Source: Phycisphaerales bacterium (GTDB lineage Bacteria > Planctomycetota > Phycisphaerae > Phycisphaerales > UBA1924). From it: DNA of 64,000 nt. The first letter of the stretch is position 1, and each line of letters starts with the position of its first letter. Positions 15,445 to 25,600 of this stretch are shown here, in pieces. The notes under the pieces were generated by a model. That model was not told the origin of the DNA. It saw only the letters and a program-made list of their open reading frames with translations, and did not search any database. Location of the stretch: the NCBI GenBank assembly GCA_035627955.1, contig DASPKU010000001.1, positions 310,001-374,000 on the forward strand, given 5' to 3'. The position numbers were made by a program, and so were the translations under genes.

Positions 15445-15509
15445 GCGGTGCTTCCCTTCCACCCCAACGCCCCACTCGAAGCCAGTGTACATCGACCTAC
15501 CCTCCCCTG

Positions 15510-16622
15510 ATGTCCCAGGTCGCCTCGAAGCTTGCCCCGCACGTGCCCGCCCGCGTCTTCGAGAAGCTCCACGCCCTCTCCAAAAACGAGCAGGAGCTCG
15601 CGGCCATGCTCGAGGACCCCCAGGTCCTCACCGACCACAAACGCGTCCGCGACGCCTCCATCAAGCGGGCCGCGCTCACGCCGGTCGTCAGCGGCTACCG
15701 CGAGTTCGCCGCACTGGAGAAAGAGATCGCCGACCTCGAGCAGGCCGTCACCGAAAACAAGGACCCTGAATTCGTTGCCCTCGCCAAAGCGGAGCTCCCG
15801 GCCCTCAAGGGCCGGGCGGCCACGCTCATCCAGGAGGTCCTCTCGCGCCTGGTCACCACCGACGACCGGCGCGTGGGCTCGGTGATGCTCGAGGTCCGCG
15901 CCGGCACCGGCGGAGACGAGGCCTCGCTGTGGGCACGCGACCTCATCGACATGTACCAGCGCTACGCGAGCAAGCGCGGCTGGTCGTTCGAGCCCCTGGA
16001 GGTCACGCCCGAGGAGGGAGTGGGGGGAATTCGCTCGGCCGTGATCAACGTCAAGGGCGACGGCGTGTGGAGCGAGCTCGCGTTCGAGGCGGGCGTGCAC
16101 AGCGTTAAGCGCGTGCCCGCCACCGAAGCCCAGGGCCGCATCCACACCAGCACGGCAACCGTCGCCACGCTGCCCGAGCCCGAGGAGGTCGACCTCAAGA
16201 TCGACTGGGCCAACGACGTCGAGGAGTTCGCCACGCGCGCCCAGGGCCCCGGCGGGCAGAACGTCAACAAGGTCGAGACCGCCTGGCAGATCCACCACAA
16301 GCCCACCGGCATCATCATTAAGATGATGGAGGCCAAGAGCCAGCAGCAGAACCGCGAGCGTGCCCGCCGCCTCCTCATGGCCAAGCTCTACGAGGCCGAG
16401 CAGCGCCGCCAGCACGCCGAGCGCTCCGCGGCCCGCAAGGGCCAGATCGGCACCGGCGACCGCAGCGAGAAAATCCGCACCTACCGCTGGAAGGAGGGCA
16501 TTGTCGCCGACGAACGCCTCCCCGGTCAGTACTCCCTCCGCGACCTGATGGCCGGCGACATGGACGACCTGTTCCGCGACCTGCTGACGCAGGAAACCCA
16601 GAAGCGGCTGGCGGAGCTCTGA
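15510..16622 (+). CDS. prfA: Peptide chain release factor 1
   Basis: A 370-residue class I release factor that reads UAA/UAG and triggers peptide release. The RF1-type codon-recognition motif PAT is present in RVPATEAQGRIHTS (near residue 203), and the catalytic GGQ is in GPGGQNVNKVETAW (near 250). The sequence after GGQ (NVNKVETAW) differs from the HVNTTDSA of common RF1 proteins. The N-terminal domain is helical (HVPARVFEKLHALSKNEQELAAM). I start at ATG 15510; in-frame codons upstream overlap the divergent S41 gene and look non-coding. No prmC methylase follows; instead a hairpin and a flavoprotein gene lie downstream. Confidence 0.93.
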   Translation: MSQVASKLAPHVPARVFEKLHALSKNEQELAAMLEDPQVLTDHKRVRDASIKRAALTPVVSGYREFAALEKEIADLEQAVTENKDPEFVALAKAELPALKGRAATLIQEVLSRLVTTDDRRVGSVMLEVRAGTGGDEASLWARDLIDMYQRYASKRGWSFEPLEVTPEEGVGGIRSAVINVKGDGVWSELAFEAGVHSVKRVPATEAQGRIHTSTATVATLPEPEEVDLKIDWANDVEEFATRAQGPGGQNVNKVETAWQIHHKPTGIIIKMMEAKSQQQNRERARRLLMAKLYEAEQRRQHAERSAARKGQIGTGDRSEKIRTYRWKEGIVADERLPGQYSLRDLMAGDMDDLFRDLLTQETQKRLAEL

Positions 16623-16627
16623 TGTGC

Positions 16628-16651
16628 CACGATCATGTCCTCATGATCGTG
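16628..16651 (+). terminator. 3'-end hairpin (TGCCA family), copy 2
   Basis: CACGATCATG, loop TCCT, CATGATCGTG: a perfect 10-bp stem preceded by GTGC, six bases after the prfA stop, followed by TTTGGC. It has the same flank as copies 1 and 3 but a different stem sequence. Confidence 0.5.
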
Positions 16652-16670
16652 TTTGGCTGAGCATCGGCGC

Positions 16671-18011
16671 ATGACCGGTCCCTGCGACATCGCCATCATC
16701 GGCGCCGGCGCCGCCGGCCTCTTCGCCGCCATCTGGGCCGGTCGCAAGGCCGCGCCCGGTACCCGCATCATCGCCCTCGACGGCGCTAAGAAACTCGGAG
16801 CCAAGATCCTCGTCGCCGGCGGCGGCCGCTGCAACGTCACGCACTACCAGGTTGACGAGCAGCAGTACGCCGGCTCCTCACCCAACGCGATCCGCAAGGT
16901 CCTCCGCAGCTTCGACGTGCCACAGACCGTCGCCTTCTTCGAAGAACTCGGCGTCACGCTCAAACGCGAAGAGACAGGCAAGCTCTTCCCCACCACGGAC
17001 GACGCGAACACCATTCTGAACGCCCTTCACCGCGCCGCCAGCAACGCCCGCGTCGAGCTCATCAACCCCTGGCGGGTCGCGTCGATCAACCGCACGCAAG
17101 ACGGCTTCGTCATCGAGCGCGATCAACACACTCAGCCTTCAACTCCGCGTACCTCCGCCCCCTACGCACACTCCGCGGTGGATGCATTCACCTGCATCAC
17201 AGCCAGGCGCATCATCCTCGCCACCGGCGGCCGCGCCCTCCCCCTCACCGGCTCCGACGGCAAGGGCTACGAGTTCGCCCGCTCCCTCGGCCACACCACC
17301 ACCGACCGCATCTTCCCCGCCCTCGTGCCGCTGACCATCCCTAAAGACCACCCGCTTACCACCCTCTCCGGCCTCACCCGCAACTGCACGCTCGAGCTGC
17401 GTGCCTCCACAGGCAAGAAGCTCAAGAGCTTTACAAACTCCACCCTGCTCACCCACTTTGGCCTCAGCGGCCCCAGCGTCCTGGACATCAGCCGCTATCA
17501 CACGGCCGCGAAGATCGACGACCCCGGCGCCCAACTGGTGATCTCCTTCCTGCCCGGCGCGACTCACGATCAGCTCGACGCCGCCCTCGTCGCCGCCCGC
17601 ACCAGCAGGCTCAGCCTCGCCCGCTGGCTCACCGAGCTGCCACTACTTGGCGACGAGCCACTCCCCGAGCGACTCGCCCGCGTGCTGTGCACGCTCGCAG
17701 GCGTCGACGCGGCGCAGCCCGTCTCGCAGCTGTCCAAGGACCACCGCCGCGCCCTCGTCACCGCGTGCGCGGCGCTCCCGCTGCCCATCACCGGCGACCG
17801 CGGCTACACCTACTGCGAGGTCACCGCCGGCGGCGTCCCGCTCTCCGAGGTCAACCTCGCCACCATGGAAAGCCGCGTCTGCCCGGGCCTGCACTTGTGC
17901 GGCGAGATCCTCGACGTCGACGGCCGCATCGGCGGCTTCAACTTCCAGTGGGCCTGGGCCAGCGGCTACCTCGCCGGACGCGGTACATCGGCTGCGCTGC
18001 AGGAAGCCTGA
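16671..18011 (+). CDS. HI0933/YhiN-type NAD(P)/FAD-dependent flavoprotein
   Basis: A 446-residue flavoprotein. It begins with a dinucleotide-binding GAGAAGLFAAIWAGR motif, followed by the family hallmark KLGAKILVAGGGRCNVTH. Later landmarks are RIILATGGRALPLTGSDGKGY and TAGGVPLSEVN with a closing GEILDVDGRIGGFN, typical of this family. The members are FAD enzymes with uncertain physiological substrates (related to BaiN-type reductases). The preferred start is ATG 16671; a TTG at 16653 would add six residues. It lies 48 bases after prfA and ends with another 3' hairpin at 18026. Confidence 0.88.
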   Translation: MTGPCDIAIIGAGAAGLFAAIWAGRKAAPGTRIIALDGAKKLGAKILVAGGGRCNVTHYQVDEQQYAGSSPNAIRKVLRSFDVPQTVAFFEELGVTLKREETGKLFPTTDDANTILNALHRAASNARVELINPWRVASINRTQDGFVIERDQHTQPSTPRTSAPYAHSAVDAFTCITARRIILATGGRALPLTGSDGKGYEFARSLGHTTTDRIFPALVPLTIPKDHPLTTLSGLTRNCTLELRASTGKKLKSFTNSTLLTHFGLSGPSVLDISRYHTAAKIDDPGAQLVISFLPGATHDQLDAALVAARTSRLSLARWLTELPLLGDEPLPERLARVLCTLAGVDAAQPVSQLSKDHRRALVTACAALPLPITGDRGYTYCEVTAGGVPLSEVNLATMESRVCPGLHLCGEILDVDGRIGGFNFQWAWASGYLAGRGTSAALQEA

Positions 18012-18025
18012 CCGTCAGGGAGGGC

Positions 18026-18047
18026 ATGGCCGCGTCCTCGCGGCCAT
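18026..18047 (+). terminator. 3'-end hairpin (TGCCA family), copy 4
   Basis: ATGGCCGCG, loop TCCT, CGCGGCCAT: a perfect 9-bp stem, 15 bases after the stop of the flavoprotein gene. It shares the TCCT loop with copy 2 but its left flank is GGGC rather than GTGC. Confidence 0.45.
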
Positions 18048-18135
18048 ACGGTGCACCTTGTGATTGCGTATTGCGGACGCGCCACGTATCGCCGCCAAGC
18101 GCGGAGATGCCCGCGCTCACGCTTGGGCTTCCTGC

Positions 18136-18792
18136 TCATACCTCGATCGTCTTGGGCTCCCGCACGATCAGCTCCGCCTCAGTCTTGCTCTTCACCTCAT
18201 CCACGCTCACGCCGGGCGCGAGCTCCTTCAGGACAAAGCGGCGGGCGGCGGGGTCCATCTCCAGCACGCACAGCTCGGTGATCACCATGTCCACGCACCG
18301 GCGTCCCGTCAGCGGCAGCGAGCACTGCTTGACGAGCTTGGCCGCGCCCTTGGCGGTGTGCTCCATGGTGACGACGACGCGCTTGACGCCCGCAACCAGG
18401 TCCATCGCGCCGCCCATGCCCTTGACCATCTTGCCCGGCACCATCCAGTTCGCGAGATCGCCCTCTTGCGAGACCTGCATGGCCCCGAGGATGCACAGGT
18501 CGATGTGCCCGCCGCGGATCATGCCGAAGGACTCGGCCGACGAGAAGAACGACGCGCCCGTGCGGGCTGTCACCGTCTGCTTGCCGGCGTTGATGAGGTC
18601 CGCGTCGACCTCGGCCTCGGACGGGAACGGCCCGATGCCCAGCAGCCCGTTCTCCGATTGCAGCCACACGTCCATCCCCGCGGGCACGTAGTTCGCCACG
18701 AGCGTCGGCATCCCGATGCCCAGGTTAACGATGTAACCGTCCCTCAGCTCCTTCGCCGCACGCATGGTGATCTGATCACGGGTCAATGGCAT
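18136..18792 (-). CDS. CoA-transferase subunit B (3-oxoacid type)
   Basis: A 218-residue class I CoA-transferase beta subunit. It has [15 protein letters not shown], the catalytic glutamate in [10 protein letters not shown], a [13 protein letters not shown] stretch and [16 protein letters not shown], all typical of ScoB/AtoA/PcaJ. It would transfer CoA between succinyl-CoA (or acetyl-CoA) and an acetoacetate-like acid, but needs an alpha subunit that is not next to it on either side. The ATG at 18792 begins [13 protein letters not shown], matching the usual N-terminus; upstream in-frame codons run through repeat DNA and are non-coding. The exact substrate cannot be read from the sequence. Confidence 0.9.
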   Translation of the reverse strand: MPLTRDQITMRAAKELRDGYIVNLGIGMPTLVANYVPAGMDVWLQSENGLLGIGPFPSEAEVDADLINAGKQTVTARTGASFFSSAESFGMIRGGHIDLCILGAMQVSQEGDLANWMVPGKMVKGMGGAMDLVAGVKRVVVTMEHTAKGAAKLVKQCSLPLTGRRCVDMVITELCVLEMDPAARRFVLKELAPGVSVDEVKSKTEAELIVREPKTIEV

Positions 18793-18821
18793 GGGCGAAG
18801 GGTAGCTTGCGGGGGCATGGA

Positions 18822-18839
18822 ACGCGAAGAGCGCGAAGG
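18822..18839. repeat. CGCGAAG-type short repeat
   Basis: CGCGAAGAGCGCGAAGG upstream of the CoA-transferase gene. Its complement recurs at 6089-6123 as CTTCGCG words. A TCTGCCCTCC pair follows near 18880-18900. These look like dispersed low-complexity intergenic repeats. Confidence 0.45.
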
Positions 18840-19055
18840 GAAGACCGAAGGCCCGAAGCTCGGAATCAGCGAGTCTTCTGCCCTCCTCTGCCCTCCTCTG
18901 CGATCCTCCCACCCATACGCAAACGACCTCCGGGGAGGCACTTGCGACACCGTGGTCGCCGCAGCCTGCACACCCCTGAAACGCAACCCATCCTCTGCCG
19001 TATCACTCTGTACGCTGTTAGCGATCACCAACCCAGCACCACTCCAGGAGAGCCC

Positions 19056-19481
19056 ATGAACCCCACCGTCAAGTCCGTCCTGTCCCGCTCGATTGTGCTC
19101 GCGGTCGTTGCCTCCGCCGCGCTGCTTCCCGGCTGCATCATCGTCAGCCGGCACGAGGAGCCCGCCACCGTCGTCCTGCCCGAGGGCAAGTACACCGGCG
19201 CCATCCGCGCGGCCCAGGCCATCAGTTTCTCTGACGAGCGCACCGCGGCCCTCACCACCATCGCCCGCAAAGACGACCTTGAGGAGATCGACCAGCATCG
19301 CATCGTCTACCTGCTCCGTCGCGACGGCGGCTACAGCACCGACAAGACCAACGTCGCCATCGCCCTTGTGGAGAACCCCAACTGCACGGCGGCCACGAAG
19401 AACATGATCGGCTCTTACGCGAAGGACATCGCGTCGTTCTCCAGCGACCGCACCCGCCTCGCCGCGGCCCTGTCAAAGTAA
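19056..19481 (+). CDS. Putative lipoprotein, unknown function
   Basis: A 141-residue exported protein with a lipoprotein signal: basic start (MNPTVKSVLSRS), hydrophobic core and lipobox LLPGC with Cys27. The mature part, about 114 residues, is helical with no recognised domain; it contains ISFSDERTAALTTIARKDDLEEIDQHRIVYLL, suggesting a short helical repeat. The start is supported by AGGAG about seven bases upstream of ATG 19056. A hairpin of the 3'-end family (19494) and a normal terminator (19557) follow it. It would sit in a membrane facing the periplasm. Confidence 0.75.
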   Translation: MNPTVKSVLSRSIVLAVVASAALLPGCIIVSRHEEPATVVLPEGKYTGAIRAAQAISFSDERTAALTTIARKDDLEEIDQHRIVYLLRRDGGYSTDKTNVAIALVENPNCTAATKNMIGSYAKDIASFSSDRTRLAAALSK

Positions 19482-19493
19482 CCGGACCCGTGC

Positions 19494-19517
19494 CATGACC
19501 GTCCTCTGACGGTCGTG
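19494..19517 (+). terminator. 3'-end hairpin (TGCCA family), copy 3
   Basis: CATGACCGTC, loop CTCT, GACGGTCGTG: a 10-bp stem with one T-G pair, preceded by GTGC, 12 bases after the lipoprotein stop. A second, conventional terminator lies 40 bases further on, so this hairpin may serve another purpose. Confidence 0.45.
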
Positions 19518-19556
19518 CTTCCGCTCACACGCATAGAGCGATCAACCGCCCCATCG

Positions 19557-19583
19557 AGCCCTCGCCCAGCTGCGAGGGCTTTT
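19557..19583 (+). terminator. Intrinsic terminator after the lipoprotein gene
   Basis: AGCCCTCGC, six-base loop, GCGAGGGCT, then TTTTC. A 9-bp perfect stem with a short T run. Confidence 0.75.
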
Positions 19584-19618
19584 CATTGGTGCTGCCGCAA
19601 CGCCGCACCAAATGAAAC

Positions 19619-19644
19619 AGGCCCGGGCGGTGAGGCCCGGGCCT
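19619..19644 (-). terminator. Terminator of the giant surface protein gene
   Basis: AGGCCCGGGC, six-base loop, GCCCGGGCCT: a 10-bp stem located 26 bases beyond the stop of the leftward gene. On the minus strand it is followed by GTTTCATTT. Confidence 0.65.
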
Positions 19645-19670
19645 GAGGTGATGCTAGCTGTCGCCGCTGA

Positions 19671-22600
19671 TCAGCTGATCTTGTTCAGCGGGGTGAGGAT
19701 GCCGAAAGGCACGCCGATGGTCGACCAGCCGCCGTTGAGGTCCAGGTCGTAGTGCGTCATGCTGGCGACGAACGGCGAGTTGCTGGAGGCGTCGACGCCG
19801 AAGAACAGACGCTTGTTCTTCCCGATGATCTCCTCGAGCTCCTCGAGGCGGACCTCCAGGAAGCCGTTGGCGTTGACCGTCCGCGTGAGCGTCTCGACCG
19901 TGCCGTCGACGAACGCGATGCGGATGGTGATGTCGTTGTCGATGTTGCCGGGGTTGTAGAAGAAGAGCGACTCCTGCTGGCGGCCGGGGAAGCGGGCGTC
20001 GATGAAGGCGTCACCGAAGAAGATCTGGTTGGCCGCGACGGTGCTGGCGTTGGTGGAGTTCGCGTCGCCGTGCTGGTTCTCGACGCTCGAGGCAACGATC
20101 GGCACGTTGGAGGTGTAGGTGAGGCCCACGGGCTGGTCCGGCGTGAGGCCGAGCGTGTCGCCGGTCAGGCGGACGGTCGAACGGGCCGGGATCAGGATCG
20201 TGCGGTTGAAGGTGGGCAGGCCGGGGTTGCGGACATAGGTACCCGTCAGCGTCAGGGTCGCCGGCGAGTTGCCGGGGTTGTAGAAGTTGACCTCCGACTT
20301 CACGGCGTCGCCGTGCGAGATGTTGGTGATCACGCCAGCGGTCGAACCCGCCCCCGCTTCGCCCAGCAGGCCGATGGCGCTGGTCTCCACCAGGTTGTAG
20401 TGGCTGAGCGACGCGACGACGCCGATGAACGCCGCGTTGTTGGCGGGGTTCACGGGGGTGACCGTGAGGGTCGCCCCATAGACGCCCACCGGGAAGTCGG
20501 CGAGGCTGTTGATGGAGAAGCCGCCGCGACGGTTCGCCCCGAACTGGATCGTGACCGACTTGGACACGCCGTCCACGTTCGCGGTGAGCGTCGCGTTGAC
20601 CGCGAAGTTGTTGGGGTTGTAGAAGACGATGAAGTCGCGGACGCCCGGGTCCTTCTCGACGCGGGCGAAGTTGAAGGTGGACGCGGTGGTCTCGGTGAAG
20701 CTGTCGCCCAGGCCGTTGCCGAAGTCGTAGTGCGCCAGCGTCGCGCCCAGTGGCTTGCTGGAGTTGATCACGATGGCGTACGGCACGTTGAAGCGCAGGC
20801 CGGGGACGACGTTGTTGGGGTCGATGATCGTGAGGCCGTCACGCGAGTTGGCGCGGATGGTGCGGGTCGCGACCACCGTCTCCAGCTCGCCGTACTCGTA
20901 CCGCAGGACAATCGTGTAGGTCACATCCTCGTCGTTGGGGTTGACGATCGATACGAACTCACGGATGTTCTCGTTGGCGAAGCCCTCGGGGTACACGAGC
21001 TGGTTGACCAGCGGCTGTGTGTTCACCTTGACGGTGTACGAGCCCACGCTGTCGCCCAGGCCGTCGACCACGATGTAGTAGGTGCTGGTCGCCGCGCCTT
21101 CGAAGGTGAGGTACGCGATCGAGCCGGGTGCGCCGTCGGAGTCGAAGGCGACCTCGGACGAGACCTCCTCGTTAGCCGCGTTCAGCACGCGGATGGAGGC
21201 CCGCAGCAGCGAGCCGGTGTTGGCCTGCAGCTGCACGAACACCTTGCCCGCCGCGGTAGTTGTGAAGCGGAACAGGTCACGGTCGTTGATCACATCGATC
21301 ACGTCCGAAGCCTGCCCGTCGCCCGTGCGCGGGTTGAGGTTGATCACGGTGGGGGCGTTGAAGTCGATGGCGTCGGGGGTGTTCCCGTTGCCGCCCGTGC
21401 TGGCCGGGCCCGAGACGCTGAGGCTGTACTCGCCGGTCTCGGTGGTCAGCGGCACGCCCGTGAGCGCGTCCGTCAGGATGTAGTACCTCGTCCCTGCGAC
21501 GGCGCCGGGGATCGTCAGGGTGATCGTCTCCAGACGCCCGGCCGGGGCCGAGGTCAGGATCAGATTGCCCTGGGCATCAAAGACCTTCATCGACGGCGCG
21601 ATGCGGCCCGCGGCCGTATCAAAGGGCGTCATCGTGATGGTCACGGTGCCGTTGCGGATGGTGGTGAAGGTGAAGAGGTCGGAGTCCCCGGCGTACTCGA
21701 ACCGCGGGTTGAGCGGGTCGCCGCCGGCGGTGCCGCCGATCTGGCCCTTGCCGGTGCTGAAGCTCAGCGGGATGTTGGACGCAGCGTTCGCCAGGCTGAA
21801 CTCGCCCTCGTTGGGGAAGTCGTCCACCGGCGGCGCGATCACGCTGACCGTGTAGTCGCCCGTGGTGGTCGTGTTCACGTTGGGGTTCAGCGGGTCCTCG
21901 AAGCCCTCGACCACTACGAAGTACGTGACGCCGCGGACCGCCGTGAACGTCGCGATGGCGGTGCCGGCGATGAGATCATCCGCGGCCAGCCCGCTGGTGA
22001 TCACGTTCGCGTTGGCATCAAGGATGGTGACGCGGGTGCGGATGGTGGAGCCGTTCGGGCGAGACACGACGATCGAAGCCGAGCCGCCTGCCGGCGCGGT
22101 GAATACGAAGAGGTCGCTGTCGGTCGCCACTTCGATGCTGCCGGTCGCATTGCCCTGGCCCGTGCCGGAATCCAGCGCGATGCGGGTCGCAACATTGAAC
22201 TCGCCGTTGTCAAACGTGCCGTCGAGGTCCGTATCGCCATCCGGGTGGTCGTCGGTGGGCGTGAAGGTGATGCCCAGCGTGTAACGGCCGAACCCGCCGA
22301 CCGGGTCGGTGCCGCGCACCACGACGTAGTAGAAGGGGTACTCGCGGAGCACGTCGCCGTTCTGGTCCAGGATGCGGCGGTCGGGCGTGACCGGGAAGCG
22401 GACCGAGCCGCCGTCGCCGGTAGCCACACCGATGCGCATCAGCACCGGGTTGCCCGAGCCGTCCTCGCCGACCTCGTAGATGGTCACCTCGGGGTTCAAT
22501 GTCGGGTCGAGCGAATCCACCGCAAGGGTGAAGGGCTCGAACCCGCTGACGCGGAACTTGAACGCGTCGCTGTCGCCAGGCGACTCGATGCGGCCGGAGG

Positions 22601-25600
22601 CGTTGCCCAGTCCCTGGAAGTCAAACAACTCGATCTCGGTGGCCTCGCCGAACTTGATGGCATCGGCGTGGTCATCGATCGCGGGCACGCCCGACACGTC
22701 CACGCGGTACGCGCCCTGGCTGCCGCCCTGGCCGAACACGCGGATGAGGAACTTCTCGCCCGCCGCGGCGTTGAGCGTGAAGGTCACGCCGCCGCCCGCA
22801 CGCGGGGCGCCAACGCCCGCGGCCGCGTTGTCGATCCACCCGAAGCTGTTGTAGCGGAACACAGCGAACTGCGGGAGCAGCCCGTTGCCGGCGCCGGTGG
22901 GCACCACGTCGATCTTCATCGCGCCCGGGCCGGGAGCGATGACCATGAACTGGTCGATGTCGTTGGGGTTGAGCGGGGTGTTGCGAATCACGCCGGTGAT
23001 CGACCCGCGCCCATTGGTGAGCGAGTCGGCCTGGTTGTCGCCCAGCAGGATCGGGGTGGCGAGCTGGTCGCTCCCCGTGCCGCCCGCGTTGGCGTGATCG
23101 TCAAGGACCTGCTGGCCGTTGACGATCTCCGCGTTCTGGTTGGGCATCTGGTTGATGATCAGGCGGTACGCGCCATGGTCCACCCGAGCCTCGCGCTCGC
23201 GGTCGATGACCTCGACGCGGGCGTCGGGGTCGTCCTCGCGCCCGTTCCGCCACTTCTGCCCGCTCTCCACCTGCACGAAGTAGAAGTTGCCGGCCACCAC
23301 GGGGATGACCACGCGCGGGTCGCGCTGCGTGAACAGCGCGTACAAGCGGTCGGGGTCCGCCGGATCGCGGGTGTCGTTGGGCTCCTGGTCGTTGTTGGGC
23401 AGCACGCCGCCGATCGTCCCAACCGTCGTCCCGCCGCTGATGATCTTGTCCCCGTCAGCATTCAGGACAAAGTCGCCCGGGGCGTACATGTTGTCGTCGT
23501 TGTAGCCGACCTGCACGAAGTCGTTGCGGAAGACCCGCAGCGCCGCGTCCAGGTAGCTGGTGATGATCTTCTGCAGACCCTCGAAGTCCTGCGGGTGCGT
23601 GCCCTGGAGGCTGAACCCGAACTCATCCAGCAGGAACGCCGTGTCGATCCGGATCTCGACGAAACCGGTGAACTCGGCGCGGAAGCTGTAGATGTCCACG
23701 TCATCGCGGTCGTGGATGTTGCCGATGTCGTAACCCTCGGTCATCACGTCGTTGAGCGACGGGGTGACGTGGAAGGTCCGGTTCGCATTGCCGTTGGGGG
23801 GCGTGCCGGGCGGCACCGCGGCCGAGTTGCGGTAGTTCGTCCCGTCGCCGTTGATCAGGGTCGTGTTGATCGAGAAGTTGAACGCGTTGGAGAACTCGCC
23901 CTCGTCGGGCTCCTCGGCGTACTGCGAGTTGACGTCGTCCTGGACGCCGTCGCCATCGATGTCCGGCGCCGAAGCCGCGGAGGTCACGCTGAAGGAGTAG
24001 CGGCCGGTGCCCGTGCCGCTCACCTCGATGTAGTACGTCTCACCCGCCCAGACCTCGATGCCCTCCAGCTGGACGTTGAAGCCGCCGCCGGGCGCATCGG
24101 GCGGAGCCTGCAGCGCGCCGTTGATCATGCCCGACGGATCGGGGAACGGCGGCGCGATGGTCTCGCTGCCCGGGCGCGTGAAGTCGTAGACCAGGTTGAA
24201 GTTCGAGTCGAACACGCGCACCCGCGTGTTCAGGAACGAGGCGCCCTCGGGCTGCAGCACCAGCTGCAGCTTGGTGGAGCGGCGGTCGTGCCGGTCGTAC
24301 TCGAAGGGGTTGCCGTCGTCGAACGACGCCAGCGCGAACACCGTCGGTGCCGGCGCGTTCTGGTCCAGGTTCCAGACGCCGGAGTTGACGCCCGGCAGAC
24401 CGAATCGGGCCGTGATGTTCGGCTCGCCCGTGTTGAGCGGGGTGACCCACTCGAAGAAGTCGCCCTGGCCCAGGTTGTGGCCGGAGAACTGCGCAACGTG
24501 GAAGGCGTCCCACTCGTTGCCGTCGCCGTCGAACACGCTTTCGAAGTCGCCGCCGACGTACAGCACTTGCTGCGGCGTCTCGGCGATGGCCACGGAGATG
24601 TCCGGCGCCTGCTCGTCGGTCATGGCCACCACGGCGCGGACCACGCCCGAGGTGCCGCCGGACAGTGTCACCACCGGCACGTCAATGCCGTTGGTGATAC
24701 CGAAGTTCCCGATGCTCTGCAGGTCGCCGCCGACCACGAGCAGCGGATCGATTTCGTTCCCGTTCAGGTTCGGCGGGTCCCACACCGTCATCGACAGAAC
24801 GCTCTCGCCCGCCGCGCCCGCGAACAGCCCGAAGTTGCCGTGGATCAGGCGGGGGTTGTAGATGTCGGCCTGCGGGTCGATCGGCTCATCCGGGTCCGCC
24901 AGATCGAACGGCGCCACATAGCCGAACGCAACGAGGTTCGGGCCGATCGCCTGACCGTTCACCTGCGTGAACCGTCCGCCGATGTACAGCACGCCCTCCT
25001 GCACGGCCTCGAAGTCGGGCTCGCCCTCCGGCTGATCACCGTCCGGATCGCCCGAGTCGAACACCGCGAGCGAGAACACCGGCCCATTCAGATTGAACAC
25101 AGGGGCCGTGCCGCCGAAGGGCGGCACGTTCGGAACGCCGTCGTCGTCCGGGTCGGGGTCGCCGGGGATCGCGCCAACGCGACCGGTGCCCAGGTTCTCC
25201 CAGTTCACGCCGTTCCACGCGGCGATGTTGCCCGCGGCCACGCCATCAGCATTGGAGAACTCGCCGCCCACAATCAGCGACAGAGGACGGTCCGGAGTAT
25301 CCGCGACGAAGCGGATGTCCGGCGTCGGAGGCTCATTGTCCTGGAAGGCGCGCTCCGCGTTGGGATCGGCGAAGTCGTACGTGGTCAGCGCGTGCACGGT
25401 GCCGTTCACGCCGTTGCCCATCGGGTTCCAGCCGAAGTTCAGGTCGAAGAACGCGATGTTGTTCGCCGCGGTTCCGCCGCCGACCGACGTGAACGATCCG
25501 CCGATGAACAGCTGCGGCGCACCCTCGTCGTCGCCGGGAATCGCGTTGGGATCATCTTCCTCGCCGCCCGGCAGCGAGCCGTTGGAGTCGAACTCGCCGG

